Position numbers and translations under genes: made by a program. The notes beneath the pieces are model-generated. The model saw nothing but the letters and a program-made list of their open reading frames with translations, ran no database searches and had not been told where the DNA came from. Below, one piece after another: positions 55,128 through 64,000 of a stretch of 64,000 bases of DNA (positions are counted from its first letter, which is position 1; the number at the start of each line of letters is the position of its first letter). Origin of the DNA: Deltaproteobacteria bacterium (GTDB lineage: Bacteria; UBA10199; JACPAL01); the NCBI GenBank assembly GCA_016180845.1, contig JACPAK010000001.1, positions 609,707 to 673,706 on the forward strand, written 5' to 3'.

Positions 55128-56003
55128 CTAGCAACCGACCGGTGTGAGGGAACGAAGACGCGGGCCGAGCGCATTCTTGATCTTTTTCAGAGCCGCTTCT
55201 TCGATTTGACGCGCCCGCTCTCGCGAGATCTTATAGCGATCACCGACCTCCTGGAGCGTGATCGGTTCATCCGACATGAGCCGGTTTTCAACAATGAAGC
55301 GTTCTCGATCGGAAAGAGTGGTCAAGGCCTTTTGGACAGAGGATTTAACAAGCGCGCTTTCTTCTGCCCGAACCAATTGATCTTCCTGATTCGCCTCTGT
55401 CGCTACGAAGTCGAGGCGTGTGGCACTTCCATCCTTACCGATTGGTTGGTCCAGTGAGGCATCCCGAGCCCGCAAACGCGCCTCCATCTCGATGACATCA
55501 TTGCTTTTGACATCCAGGGTTTTTGCGAGTTGTTCACACGCCTCATCATTGAGATTTTCGAGACCGGGGAAATAGCTCGCCATCTTCGTTTTTGCCTTCC
55601 GAAGTTTGTAGAAAAGTTTCCGCTGGGCCTGTGTCGTCCCGATCTTCACGAGACTCCAGGTTTTTAGAATAAAATTCTGAATGTAGGCCCGGATCCACCA
55701 GACGGCGTATGAGATGAGTCGAAACCCTTTCCTCGGATCGTATTTTTTAACGGCATGCATGAGTCCAATATTCCCCTCTTGAATCAAATCAGAAAGGCGG
55801 ACGCCATAACCAGAGTATTCATACGCAATTTTAACGACAAATCTGAGATTCGAGGTGACCAGTTTGTGGGCCGCTTCCACATCATGATGATCTTGGTACT
55901 TGGTCGCCAGCTCCCGCTCTTCTCCTGCGGACAAGAGAGGGAATCGATTAATTTCAGCAAGATAGGCAGCTAATGATCCCTGTGGGACCGGTAAGTGACT
56001 CAT
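55128..56003 (-). CDS. rpoH: RNA polymerase heat-shock sigma factor RpoH
   Basis: The 291-residue sigma-70 family protein has region 2 with DLIQEGNIGLMHAVKKYDP and YAVWWIRAYIQNFIL, followed by the RpoH-type box (TTQAQRKLFYKLRKAK), and region 4 ending ISRERARQIEEAALKKI. It directs heat-shock transcription. It is divergent from the DegP-type protease, a typical stress partner, and has its own TTGACA-17-TAAATT promoter with a ribosome site before the ATG. Confidence 0.93.
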   Translation of the reverse strand: MSHLPVPQGSLAAYLAEINRFPLLSAGEERELATKYQDHHDVEAAHKLVTSNLRFVVKIAYEYSGYGVRLSDLIQEGNIGLMHAVKKYDPRKGFRLISYAVWWIRAYIQNFILKTWSLVKIGTTQAQRKLFYKLRKAKTKMASYFPGLENLNDEACEQLAKTLDVKSNDVIEMEARLRARDASLDQPIGKDGSATRLDFVATEANQEDQLVRAEESALVKSSVQKALTTLSDRERFIVENRLMSDEPITLQEVGDRYKISRERARQIEEAALKKIKNALGPRLRSLTPVGC

Positions 56004-56023
56004 AAGGAATTCCTTTACCCGAA

Positions 56024-56052
56024 AATTTAAGGTTATTAAGGAGAGCTGTCAA
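56024..56052 (-). promoter_or_regulatory. predicted rpoH promoter
   Basis: On the minus strand TTGACA (56052-56047), 17 bases, TAAATT (56029-56024). Unlike most promoters here it is followed by a 20-base leader with the ribosome site AAAGGAA. Confidence 0.6.
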
Positions 56053-56065
56053 GGGGGGGCAATTC

Positions 56066-56094
56066 TTGACATGAGGGGTTGTAATGATTATTTA
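56066..56094 (+). promoter_or_regulatory. predicted degP promoter
   Basis: TTGACA (56066-56071), 17 bases, TATTTA (56089-56094). The leader to the ATG at 56141 is about 40 bases and includes AAGGGG. The -35 boxes of degP and rpoH are 13 bases apart. No sigma-32 or sigma-E element is evident. Confidence 0.6.
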
Positions 56095-56140
56095 TCTCCG
56101 TAAATTTATTAAATCTTTTTAAGCGAAGGGGATCTGGCTC

Positions 56141-57601
56141 ATGAAGTTTAGAAAACAGATAATCGGAGGGGCGGTTTTAATCGCCCTCCTCGGTGTTTTG
56201 ACCGGAATTTTAATAACCGCTCGATTGGATTTAGTGAATCATGCAGGGACTGTTGAGCTGATTGCCCCTGTAAAACCAGCCGCCTTTTTTGGGGGCGAGC
56301 AGAAATTCCCCTCCTTTGTCGATCTCGCGAAACAGGTGAGTCCAGCAGTTGTCAACATCAGTACGACGAAGACAATCAAACGCCCCCCTTATCCGGGCGG
56401 GGGAAGGTCTCCCTTTGGACCTGGGGATCCCTTTGATGAATTCTTCGATCGTTTTTTCCAGGGAGGGCCTTCAGAAAGACCTCAGAGGAGTCTTGGTTCT
56501 GGGTTTATTATCGATAGTGAGGGGCATATTATTACCAACAATCATGTCGTTGAGGGGGCCGATGAAATTCAGGTCCAATTAACAGACAAGAGAAAATTTG
56601 ATGCGAAGTTGATCGGGACCGATCCGAAGACCGATCTTGCCGTGATCAAGATCGAGGCAAAAAATCTGCCGATGGCGATCCTTGGAGACTCGAACGCCCT
56701 CAATGTTGGGGAATGGGTCCTCGCGGTAGGGAATCCATTCGGTCTTGATCATACAGTGACTGCCGGAATTGTCTCTGCGAAGGGGCGTATCATCGGGGCA
56801 GGTCCCTACGATGATTTTATCCAAACCGACGCCTCGATTAATCCGGGGAACTCCGGCGGACCGCTTTTTAATCTCGAGGGAAAGGTTGTGGGGGTCAATA
56901 CAGCAATTGTTGCGGCAGGGCAGGGGATCGGTTTTGCAATTCCGATCAATATGGCCAGGGATCTTGTCCCCCAATTGATCAAATCGGGGAAAGTCACTCG
57001 TGCCTGGCTTGGGGTTGGTATTCAGGAGATCACCCCGGAGCTCGCGGAGTCTTTTGGTCTCAAGGAGATGAAGGGGGGACTCGTCTCGAATGTCTTTCCG
57101 AACAGTCCAGCCGACAAGGCCGGTTTTCAACCCGGTGATATTGTATCGAAGCTGGACGGCAAGGAGATCAAGGATTCACACGAGCTTCCGGCACTGGTGG
57201 CCCGCATGCCGGTCGGGAAGGAGATCACGATAACGGTCCTGCGGGAGGGGAAGGAGAAAAATCTCGTCGTGAAACTGGGAGAGATGGAGCAGGGGGAAAA
57301 GGCGGCGGAGACATCGGCCGTCAAGTCAAACGAGCTTGGGCTTATGGTCCGTGATATGACCCCTGAGGAGATGAACGAGGTCGGTGTCAAACAGGGGATC
57401 CTGATTATTGGTGTGGAACCTGGGAGTGCCGCGGAATTCGCCGGTTGTCATCGCGGTGATATCCTGCTGGCGATCAATAATGTGAAAGTTGCGAAGATCG
57501 GTGATTTCCGAAAAGAGGCGGAGAAGATCATCACTGGCAAGATCGTTCGGCTGCATATTAAGCGGGATGATCAGACGATCTTTTTGGCGTTTACGAAGTG
57601 A
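56141..57601 (+). CDS. DegP/HtrA-family periplasmic serine protease
   Basis: The 486-residue protein has an N-terminal membrane anchor or signal (residues 7-27), a trypsin-like domain with His135 (NNHVVEGAD), Asp165 (TDLAVIK) and Ser238 (GNSGGPLF), and two PDZ domains (about 275-370 and 390-485). It degrades or refolds misfolded envelope proteins. Divergence from rpoH fits a stress role. Its end overlaps the next gene on the other strand by 11 bases. Confidence 0.93.
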   Translation: MKFRKQIIGGAVLIALLGVLTGILITARLDLVNHAGTVELIAPVKPAAFFGGEQKFPSFVDLAKQVSPAVVNISTTKTIKRPPYPGGGRSPFGPGDPFDEFFDRFFQGGPSERPQRSLGSGFIIDSEGHIITNNHVVEGADEIQVQLTDKRKFDAKLIGTDPKTDLAVIKIEAKNLPMAILGDSNALNVGEWVLAVGNPFGLDHTVTAGIVSAKGRIIGAGPYDDFIQTDASINPGNSGGPLFNLEGKVVGVNTAIVAAGQGIGFAIPINMARDLVPQLIKSGKVTRAWLGVGIQEITPELAESFGLKEMKGGLVSNVFPNSPADKAGFQPGDIVSKLDGKEIKDSHELPALVARMPVGKEITITVLREGKEKNLVVKLGEMEQGEKAAETSAVKSNELGLMVRDMTPEEMNEVGVKQGILIIGVEPGSAAEFAGCHRGDILLAINNVKVAKIGDFRKEAEKIITGKIVRLHIKRDDQTIFLAFTK

Positions 57602-58202
57602 TTGAGCTTAGGAGTTCTATCGCGTCGTCGAGATCTTGTTGGGGCATGTCCGAAAAATAGACCCGATTCTTTTTTAGCTCCCGATAGAGGGCGATCAACT
57701 TTTCCAGCAATTCCTTATCCCTTTCAATTTCTGGCAGCAACGCATCATGGATCTCAGGATTTCTTTCGGCAGCAAGAACCATATTCAGTGAAGACCCATA
57801 ACGATGTTCGAGTGCGCGGTACCATTCGGTTCCTAATTGCTCAATTCCATGTCGAACTCTCGGATTTTCTGAGGTGGCCAGGTGCACCAGATTCGGGGGG
57901 AGAGAGGGGAGGTGCGGGAGATAGACATGTTCATGCGGCCATCCTCTCAGCAGCCACTCTCTCTGTGGGCCAATCGGGAAAAGACGATTTGTAAGCTCAT
58001 TGATAAGAGATTTCAGCGGTGGTTTTCTCGATGCGACGGCACTTGCTACCACGAGGCATGTTACGCCAATAAGGGTCCCTGCCAAGACGACATTTTGAAA
58101 AGAGGAACGGTTTGGATCAGGGGCAGGATTAGCGTGAATTGGGAGATCCCTTTTTTCATCCCATCGGGTGCCAAACCCGAATACTGTAACCGGTGCGACC
58201 AT
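57591..58202 (-). CDS. hypothetical protein with one membrane segment
   Basis: The 203-residue protein has a hydrophobic segment at about residues 36-57 (NVVLAGTLIGVTCLVVASAV) and a helical, charged C-terminal domain with a leucine-rich end. No family is recognised. A GATAAT box lies 9 bases before the ATG. Confidence 0.55.
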   Translation of the reverse strand: MVAPVTVFGFGTRWDEKRDLPIHANPAPDPNRSSFQNVVLAGTLIGVTCLVVASAVASRKPPLKSLINELTNRLFPIGPQREWLLRGWPHEHVYLPHLPSLPPNLVHLATSENPRVRHGIEQLGTEWYRALEHRYGSSLNMVLAAERNPEIHDALLPEIERDKELLEKLIALYRELKKNRVYFSDMPQQDLDDAIELLSSITS

Positions 58203-58322
58203 AACAGACTGATTATCGGTACTATTTCGGGAAGGGTGTCAGAAACTTTCGAGAAGCCCTGCCTTTGTTCGTGGGCAACCTTTTCTAAAGAGACACGATA
58301 ATTGACTGCAGGAGGACGATTT

Positions 58323-58961
58323 ATGGGCGGACCAACTCAGGTTGAAGGCAGAAGCAGTCAAACAGCAGTTTATGAACCGGGGCACACCGCAGAAGAGGTA
58401 CAAGCAGAACTTCCCGATTCCAAAATGGAAACTGTCATTTCTCAAAATGGGGGAGGATTTGGTCTTTCTGGTAGAGTGTCTCAAGGGACCCGCGGAGTGC
58501 TTTATGGTGGGGTGGTCGATTTTTGGAACGGTGCCTTCTATTCTCAATATCAAGGAAATGGGATGTATAGCGGAGAGCCACGGTTTGCTCGTATACGATG
58601 GGGTTGGGGTCGAACGGGTATTGCTTACCAGGAATCAGAAGAAAGGGATATTCGGCAGGTGACTCTTGATTCAACAGGTGCTTCGACGAGGGTTGGGGAG
58701 AGGCTCATGATTGTTGGAGGTCTTGCCACTAAGTTTGGTACCGATGAACAAGAAGATGTCGCTTATGTCGCCGGAGATGTGACGCTAGGGGCGGTTGTTC
58801 TCCTTGTCCCTCCAGATCCTAAGAAAGCAACGTTCTCTGTCGATTTCGTTGTCTCGGGAGGTTTAGGTGTTGGTGTTGAGACACATGGTGCCGATGTGAC
58901 CGACGTTTATTTTGATTGGACAATCCCTCAAGCGGAAGTGGGAATCGCGGTGAGATTTTAG
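58323..58961 (+). CDS. hypothetical beta-rich protein, possibly secreted without a classical signal
   Basis: The 212-residue protein is glycine-rich and strand-rich and ends in a phenylalanine (GIAVRF), which could suggest a small outer-membrane barrel, but no signal peptide is present. Start 58323 has a strong AGGAGG site 7 bases upstream. The function is unknown. The hydrolase gene overlaps its end by four bases on the other strand. Confidence 0.55.
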   Translation: MGGPTQVEGRSSQTAVYEPGHTAEEVQAELPDSKMETVISQNGGGFGLSGRVSQGTRGVLYGGVVDFWNGAFYSQYQGNGMYSGEPRFARIRWGWGRTGIAYQESEERDIRQVTLDSTGASTRVGERLMIVGGLATKFGTDEQEDVAYVAGDVTLGAVVLLVPPDPKKATFSVDFVVSGGLGVGVETHGADVTDVYFDWTIPQAEVGIAVRF

Positions 58962-59866
58962 AGGCAAAGCCTCTCTTTTAGAAACTTTTCAATCCGGAGA
59001 TCAATCACATCAGGCTGCTCGACGAGGCTGGCATGCGTGCCACGGTGGATATTGAGGATCTCGGATTTTGGGATCAGGCGGTGCATTTTTTTGGAAATCC
59101 AGGCGGGTGTGAACTGATCATCCTCACCGGCGATAATCAGCGTCGGGACCTTGATTTTCTGCAAGAGATCCTCGGCGCTATTCTCCTGAGAGCTCTTCAA
59201 GAGGGTCGAGAAGAGGAGTGGTTCGACTGATGTGACATGATTGATGTAGCGATTCATGTCCTCTCGACTAATCATCCCGGTATTCATGACTTTTAAAATC
59301 CCCCCCATCCAGGAGGCAAGTGGGTTCCAGAGCAGGAAGAGTTTGCTGATCAGGTTTGCCTGTTTTGGAAACGATGTGCCGAGAAAGTAGATGAGTCGAA
59401 AAATAAGCGGCGAGATGCTGATGTTGAAAAAATAGTCCATCGGATGGCCGTAGTATCCTAAGCACGAGACAATCGCGGAGACATACTTCGGATACCGCCT
59501 GTAGAATTCGAGGATGAGTTGCGTCCCCATGCTGTGACCGACGAAGACCCCCTTTTTGATCTTGAGCGCCTTCAGGACCGCCAGGAGGTCCTGTGTCAGG
59601 GCAGGCAGGGTATAATTTTTCGGATTCTTTTTTAGAGAGGACCTGCCATGGCCACGGTAGTCCCACGTGACTACCTGAAAACGGTTTTTGAAATGCTGCT
59701 CGAGATAGATCCAGAAGAAGGTCGACACGGCGAGACCGTTGCAACAGATGATCGGGATCTTTCCCTCGCCGATTGAGTGAAAATAGATCTCGGTCCCATC
59801 AAAGCTTTTGGCATACCCTTCTTTGACGGTGAGCATTTGATAAAGTTTGAGACGCTTGGATGACAT
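58958..59866 (-). CDS. alpha/beta hydrolase
   Basis: The 302-residue protein has the alpha/beta hydrolase fold: nucleophile Ser in VFVGHSMGTQ, Asp in AGEDDQFTPAW and His in IHRGTHASLVE. The range of substrates (esters, lactones, epoxides) cannot be narrowed. The ATG at 59866 is the preferred start; another at 59836 is possible. Confidence 0.85.
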   Translation of the reverse strand: MSSKRLKLYQMLTVKEGYAKSFDGTEIYFHSIGEGKIPIICCNGLAVSTFFWIYLEQHFKNRFQVVTWDYRGHGRSSLKKNPKNYTLPALTQDLLAVLKALKIKKGVFVGHSMGTQLILEFYRRYPKYVSAIVSCLGYYGHPMDYFFNISISPLIFRLIYFLGTSFPKQANLISKLFLLWNPLASWMGGILKVMNTGMISREDMNRYINHVTSVEPLLFSTLLKSSQENSAEDLLQKIKVPTLIIAGEDDQFTPAWISKKMHRLIPKSEILNIHRGTHASLVEQPDVIDLRIEKFLKERLCL

Positions 59867-59915
59867 CCTTAAAATTTTCGACAACTTATGGAATTTTCCC
59901 CCGAAAGGCAAGGAG

Positions 59916-60617
59916 ATGCATTTGGATTTTCTCATTCGGGGATCGGAGCTTGATGAATCGCTTCAGTATGCCCAGAGTGTTCTGACGTCACTCCGACGTT
60001 ACCGACGACAGGCAACGACTCTGGCTGAACGGTTCTTCGAGGCCTCTCGGACAGAGTCTGCCTTCATCCCTTCGGCAGGATGGAACATTCATCTCGAGGT
60101 GGTGAACCGATATGTTTGGGATCCAGCGATGCGGTCCTCCCTTGAACGTTTGGTATTTCCCCCAAATGTGATGTCGAGTTACCGATACCTTTGGCTCCTC
60201 CAGAAAAGGTATGATCTGCTGACGGCGCAGCTTCAGGATTCCCGAAAATTTTTTCGAGGAAGAACAGAGCCATTTTTTGCACGTTTCAAGGGGATTAAGG
60301 GGCATTTCCAATACCTCAGCTTCCCGACATTCGTCGACTGTTTCAGGGAAGTAACGGGACTTGTCCCGACACTTGCCGCCATAGAAGGTTTTGGTACCGT
60401 CTTTGCCGCTCATGTCGATGGGGTGAGCCGGATGATCCCGGAGGTCGATCTTTTGGCCCATGAACTGGGGAGGGCCCGGATCCGTCTTTATCATCAAAGA
60501 CTGGCACTCTTTTCCATAGGCCTCCTCGCCTCGGCAGCAGTTGTTGGCGGTGCCCTCTATTTCCTTGTCAAAGAATTTCAGAAAAGTCGGGGACTTGATG
60601 CCCCACAACGTTTCTGA
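59916..60617 (+). CDS. hypothetical tail-anchored protein
   Basis: The 233-residue protein is helical with one C-terminal hydrophobic segment (LFSIGLLASAAVVGGALYFL near 195-217). AAGGAG stands directly before the ATG at 59916 and GAAAGG slightly further up, so the start is fairly good. It is followed 21 bases later by the first of two paralogous tail-anchored genes, with which it may form a cluster. Confidence 0.6.
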   Translation: MHLDFLIRGSELDESLQYAQSVLTSLRRYRRQATTLAERFFEASRTESAFIPSAGWNIHLEVVNRYVWDPAMRSSLERLVFPPNVMSSYRYLWLLQKRYDLLTAQLQDSRKFFRGRTEPFFARFKGIKGHFQYLSFPTFVDCFREVTGLVPTLAAIEGFGTVFAAHVDGVSRMIPEVDLLAHELGRARIRLYHQRLALFSIGLLASAAVVGGALYFLVKEFQKSRGLDAPQRF

Positions 60618-60638
60618 TTCGTAAGCGATAATCTTGGC

Positions 60639-61844
60639 ATGGCGGGATTTCCATTAGCTTTTGATCAGGACCTGGATGATCGCCTGCATGCCTGTGTCCT
60701 GGGTGCCTACGAGGCCCCCGAGTCTCCGTTTGCAAGACCGAATAACGGGATCGTTGTCTCTTCTCCTGAGTTTGACCATCCCGCCTGGAGTCTCAGAGAT
60801 GGCGTAGGGGCGCCCCACAGACCACTCGATCAAAATCGTGGAGTGATTGACTCGTTCTTGACGAGATTGAGGGGGTATTTCTCAGGCTCTTCGTTTACCG
60901 TCGCGCGTCATCCACGAACCGCGTTTGGAGATTTCCTGTGGCACGATGCGGCGGAGGTCGATTCTCTTTATCGACATTGCTTAAGGGGTTGGGAGACCTA
61001 CACTTCTAGGTGTTCTCCGGAAAATTATGTCAGGGTGCGTGCGGCGCTTCTCTCTCTGACACAGGCGGTTGCCGTCCGATCCCATGTCGCTGAGGAGGCG
61101 CTCCTTTTTGGGGTGAGTCCCGGGCATACCGTGATGCGTTATGCGCAAGCGGTTTATTTCTTACAACCGCCTTCTGAAATGACGATAGCAGACCCCTTGC
61201 TGATGAGAGGGGCCGATGTCCTTTATCCCTATGTCCTGGATCAGTCGAAAGGTCCTGTAAGCCCTTTTGCGACCCCCTCTTCTCCATTTTCTCTTTCTGG
61301 TTTCAGAAGGGGGCATCCGATTCATCTTTTAGGTGACGATGCTCGCGAGAGGGGTTTTTCACTCGTTGGTCGTCTCGAACCGATTCGTGCCTTTGCAGAG
61401 GCCTCTGAATTTCATGATGCACAATTGGCAGAGAGCTTAAGGGGGGCGACAGGTTCTTGCTATCGGACGATTGCCGAAGGGGAGGCACGATTACTGGGAA
61501 TCGTTCGTCGTGACCTCTCTACGACAGTGAGTGCCCTCGAACAAAATTCAGGTCCGGTTTATGAACGTGCCCTCAGAGCGAATTTAGCTCGGGCGACGAT
61601 GATCGGAACCCCGCGGACGAACTTGGCGAATCAGGCGATCCTTTTTGCCCGCTCTCATGCCGAGGCGGTGGTGTTTTATTTCCGTGGCATGGCCCAGTTC
61701 CTTGAAAGGAATCCGAGGAGTCTTGGGATACGGGGAGGGGTGGTGGGAGGGCTTGTCTCAGGGATCTGCCTGGCGGTAGGCATTAAAAACCCACAACCTT
61801 TTCAGGGAATTAACGAAAATCAGACTGAGCTTTGTTTTACGTAA
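60639..61844 (+). CDS. paralogous unknown family, member A, tail-anchored
   Basis: The 401-residue protein and its neighbour at 61858 are paralogs, sharing an APxSPFA motif, a LDxNxGVxxxFL segment, VRSxxAExALxxG and a GHPI/CHPI turn, ending with a hydrophobic anchor (GIRGGVVGGLVSGICLAVGI near 370-390). A second SPFA motif occurs within this protein, hinting at internal duplication. A GATAAT box ends 6 bases before the ATG, with no good -35 box. No known domain is recognised. Confidence 0.65.
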   Translation: MAGFPLAFDQDLDDRLHACVLGAYEAPESPFARPNNGIVVSSPEFDHPAWSLRDGVGAPHRPLDQNRGVIDSFLTRLRGYFSGSSFTVARHPRTAFGDFLWHDAAEVDSLYRHCLRGWETYTSRCSPENYVRVRAALLSLTQAVAVRSHVAEEALLFGVSPGHTVMRYAQAVYFLQPPSEMTIADPLLMRGADVLYPYVLDQSKGPVSPFATPSSPFSLSGFRRGHPIHLLGDDARERGFSLVGRLEPIRAFAEASEFHDAQLAESLRGATGSCYRTIAEGEARLLGIVRRDLSTTVSALEQNSGPVYERALRANLARATMIGTPRTNLANQAILFARSHAEAVVFYFRGMAQFLERNPRSLGIRGGVVGGLVSGICLAVGIKNPQPFQGINENQTELCFT

Positions 61845-61857
61845 ATAAGGAGATTTG

Positions 61858-62991
61858 GTGGTCGATTCGGCTACTCAAACTGATCTGATATCGTACATCC
61901 TCGAGGTCTGGCGGGCACCTCGATCCCCCTTTGCCAGTTACAGTGGTGGATTGACCCTTGCCTCTCGTGAGTCTCATCCTTTTTCGCTTCTTCGTCCAAG
62001 CTTGAGTGACTTCCGACAAGTCCTTGATGGGAATGAGGGGGTAGTCCTCACATTTTTGGAGCGAGGCTTAGATCACCAGAGACGTCTCGTCCTTGGGTCG
62101 AGAGGTTTGGAGGCGAGCGAGACCGCCGACCTGCTTCAAGCAGATACGCAGAGATGGGCCGAGAGTCGATTTCAAGCGAGATGCGCCTTCATACGGCATC
62201 AAGGCAGTCATAGGGTGAGAACCGCGAGAGAATTACGTGAATCATTAAGGATGGTGACGGTTGACACGACGGTTCGCAGTTCCATTGCTGAAAGGGCCTT
62301 GGTATTGGGGAGAAATCCTGATGAGGTGGTGGCTCTCTATCTGGAGGGGGTTCGACTTTACACCGAAGGAGGTCCTGCTTCTGGACGACTTAGTCGGTTT
62401 TCTCCGGCGAGAGGACTCGCTTATTTTCATCGCCTTGTCGAATTGGTATCCGTCACACCGGCCTGTCCCTTAGTGGCCCCCGATCTGGATCTTGGGGCCG
62501 GCATCACAACATGTCATCCGATAGAGATCTTGAGGGACACGAATCCGACAGCATTTCATCGCCTCATGGAGGGGAGGAGAGATTCGTTGACCCGCTATCT
62601 TGCGGATCTTAGTGCGCATGAGGCAGAGATCGGTAGGGTTTTGTCTGAATTGCCTGGGTCTGCCCAGGCCATTGCCTTCGGAGCTGACCATTCATTGCAG
62701 ACGACAACAATAGACAGAGTTCAGGGGGCTCTTGCTACGTATACGCGACGACCGACAGTGGCTGCGACAGATGCCTTGAGAGATGGTCTTGCTGAACTCG
62801 TCGTACTCTCTCACTCAAGGATCGGGATAGCCTCTGAGGCGTTCATGACAAGTCAACGGGCGTTACCGGCAGTCTGCCATTATTTGCATGGTTTAAATGC
62901 GCTACTTTCCAGGGCGCCTCGAGGGAGCGGCGTTGTGGTCGGGCTCGCGGTCGCCTTTCTTGGCCTTTCGCTTTTTGCAAATTCTGCCTAA
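61858..62991 (+). CDS. paralogous unknown family, member B, tail-anchored
   Basis: The 377-residue protein is the tandem paralog of the gene before it: it shares the APRSPFA motif, LDGNEGVVLTFL, VRSSIAERALVLG and CHPIEIL, and ends with a hydrophobic anchor (GVVVGLAVAFLGLSLFA). I chose GTG 61858 because AAGGAG lies 5 bases upstream; TTG 61855 is also possible. Its stop is two bases from the end of the convergent PD-(D/E)XK-like gene. Confidence 0.65.
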   Translation: MVDSATQTDLISYILEVWRAPRSPFASYSGGLTLASRESHPFSLLRPSLSDFRQVLDGNEGVVLTFLERGLDHQRRLVLGSRGLEASETADLLQADTQRWAESRFQARCAFIRHQGSHRVRTARELRESLRMVTVDTTVRSSIAERALVLGRNPDEVVALYLEGVRLYTEGGPASGRLSRFSPARGLAYFHRLVELVSVTPACPLVAPDLDLGAGITTCHPIEILRDTNPTAFHRLMEGRRDSLTRYLADLSAHEAEIGRVLSELPGSAQAIAFGADHSLQTTTIDRVQGALATYTRRPTVAATDALRDGLAELVVLSHSRIGIASEAFMTSQRALPAVCHYLHGLNALLSRAPRGSGVVVGLAVAFLGLSLFANSA

Positions 62992-62993
62992 TT

Positions 62994-63992
62994 CTATCGG
63001 GGTAAGGCACCGACCCGTTGTAAATCGACCGTTGTTGGAAGAAATCTGAAATGGCGTGCCTGATGTGGGACCCCATTGATAGAGCGAACGGTTTCCCTTG
63101 GGGGACGACCACCAATCAATATCGAACGAAATTGACGAGCCCTGTCGGAGCTGGATGTAAATTGCCGTTGATCGATTCCATGATCACCGTAGGCCCGTGT
63201 TTTGACATCCCAGAATTCGACATGGTCTCTCGCTCCACCATTAGGATATGAAATCCTGATATCCGGGGTCGATTGAGAGCCGGTTGCGGAACGGCTCAAC
63301 ATCTCTACCGTAGCCCCCTCTTTCCAGTCATTACCCAGAAGTGCCTTGAGGACAGCAAGTTCTGCCTCTGAGCCCCTTAACTTGGCGAGCGGTGAGCCAT
63401 CATGGAAGCCATTTCTCCATCGTGTGGCCCGTTCATCGAGCCATTCCACCACCTCAGGGGTGGCGGTCGCGACGGTTTCAATGACAATCCCACGCAGGGA
63501 AATCCCTTGCCTCTCCGCCTGCGCATAAAGTTGAGCTGTTTGCTGCACAACGCGGTGGAAGATCCGTGTCCTCTCCTCGATCTCCTCCCTCGTGAGTTTC
63601 TTGTCATTCGGATGGGTCATCGCTGCCAGGGCGCGGATCCAGATCCAGGCAAGGGAAGGGGCATTTGTCCTCTCCAGAGTTTGCAGAAGTCTTCTGAGCT
63701 GAACCGCCTCTTCTGTGAATCCCTCTCTTGGATTGGCCAGCTCATTCAGTCGTGTCTGGCCGAGACGTGCCAGGTCGACAAGGGCCGCATCCTCAAAACG
63801 CCTGCCCCGTTTCAGATCTTGTTCATTCCAGGTAGCTTGGAGGTTTCTGCCGGTAAAGGGTCGTGTCAGTCTTTGGGTGACGGTATCGGGAAGCGGGCTG
63901 GCCCTTTCCGTCCAATCGTGATGTCTGCCATCACCATCCATTCTCGTCGGAAACGCCGGGAACGATAGCGCCCCCGAATTCGCGGCGTACAT
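62994..63992 (-). CDS. predicted PD-(D/E)XK nuclease-fold protein, possibly N-terminally incomplete
   Basis: The 332-residue protein has a helical N-terminal part (residues 1-190) and a C-terminal part with the PD-(D/E)XK pattern: Glu209 in GSEAELAVLKALLG, PD at 243-244 in TPDIRISYP, and D262-V-K264 in EFWDVKTRA. Such folds occur in restriction enzymes, repair nucleases and nuclease toxins. The first in-window ATG is at 63992, but the frame remains open to the window edge, so the real start may be outside. Confidence 0.55.
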   Translation of the reverse strand: MYAANSGALSFPAFPTRMDGDGRHHDWTERASPLPDTVTQRLTRPFTGRNLQATWNEQDLKRGRRFEDAALVDLARLGQTRLNELANPREGFTEEAVQLRRLLQTLERTNAPSLAWIWIRALAAMTHPNDKKLTREEIEERTRIFHRVVQQTAQLYAQAERQGISLRGIVIETVATATPEVVEWLDERATRWRNGFHDGSPLAKLRGSEAELAVLKALLGNDWKEGATVEMLSRSATGSQSTPDIRISYPNGGARDHVEFWDVKTRAYGDHGIDQRQFTSSSDRARQFRSILIGGRPPRETVRSINGVPHQARHFRFLPTTVDLQRVGALPR

Positions 63993-64000
63993 CAGCGCGT

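Noticed and set aside
60805..60817. GTAGGGGCGCCCC in paralog A as a further palindromic element
   Set aside because: Only a 10-base GGGGCGCCCC core is palindromic and the CGCCCCTAC end is missing; chance is sufficient.

Overview
The window carries a Gram-negative, deltaproteobacteria-like chromosome segment (Desulfobacterota/Myxococcota-type or a related uncultured lineage). This is inferred from outer-membrane genes (TolC-like channel, RND pump, BamD-like lipoprotein, beta-barrel), a sigma-32 type RpoH, and the gene orders rpmF-rpiB-glyA-nrdR-ribD-ribE-ribBA-ribH-nusB-mrp, prfA-prmC-murA-hisD-hisB-hisH and pgpA-cinA-thpR-recA-alaS. There is no rRNA, and I saw no tRNA, CRISPR array, transposase or prophage. 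Base composition looks fairly even throughout.

Layout. 0.1-5.1 kb is a minus-strand efflux operon (TolC-like, RND pump, hotdog thioesterase). 5.1-8.4 kb is accessory: small membrane-linked unknowns, an AbrB/PIN toxin-antitoxin (TA) pair and palindromic repeats. 8.4-22.6 kb holds hpt, then rpmF, rpiB, glyA, nrdR, the riboflavin genes, nusB and mrp. This row is interrupted by corA, an acetoacetyl-CoA synthetase and a lipoprotein subtilase. 22.6-30 kb mixes two TA-like modules, an AmmeMemoRadiSam radical SAM enzyme, a kinase/dCMP-deaminase fusion, an NhaC-type antiporter and dCTP deaminase. 30-37 kb has hisH-hisB-hisD-murA, a decayed TA locus, prmC, prfA and rpmE. 38.8-42.6 kb is a five-gene operon with BadH-like and BadI-like enzymes, a cyclase-family hydrolase, a phytochelatin-synthase-like peptidase and AMP nucleosidase. 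42.6-50.8 kb is pgpA-cinA-thpR-recA-alaS with a BrnT/BrnA pair inserted. 50.8-57.6 kb has tetratricopeptide proteins, a DUF255 thioredoxin-like protein, rpoH and a DegP-type protease. 57.6-64 kb is mostly unknown proteins, including two tandem paralogs with C-terminal membrane anchors and a PD-(D/E)XK-like protein.

Three patterns cut across the genes. First, many transcription units have a recognisable -35/-10 pair whose -10 box ends about 6-8 bases before the start codon, with no Shine-Dalgarno sequence. This is the signature of leaderless mRNAs, while operon-internal genes often have good Shine-Dalgarno sites or 4-base stop/start overlaps. Second, palindromic repeat elements of the type GTAGGGGCG...CGCCCCTAC lie in frame inside protein-coding genes (RND pump once, acetoacetyl-CoA synthetase twice). 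Third, TA loci have repeatedly entered conserved housekeeping clusters, in two cases bounded by duplicated gene 3' ends. Convergent genes commonly overlap at their 3' ends, and I found no convincing intrinsic terminator.
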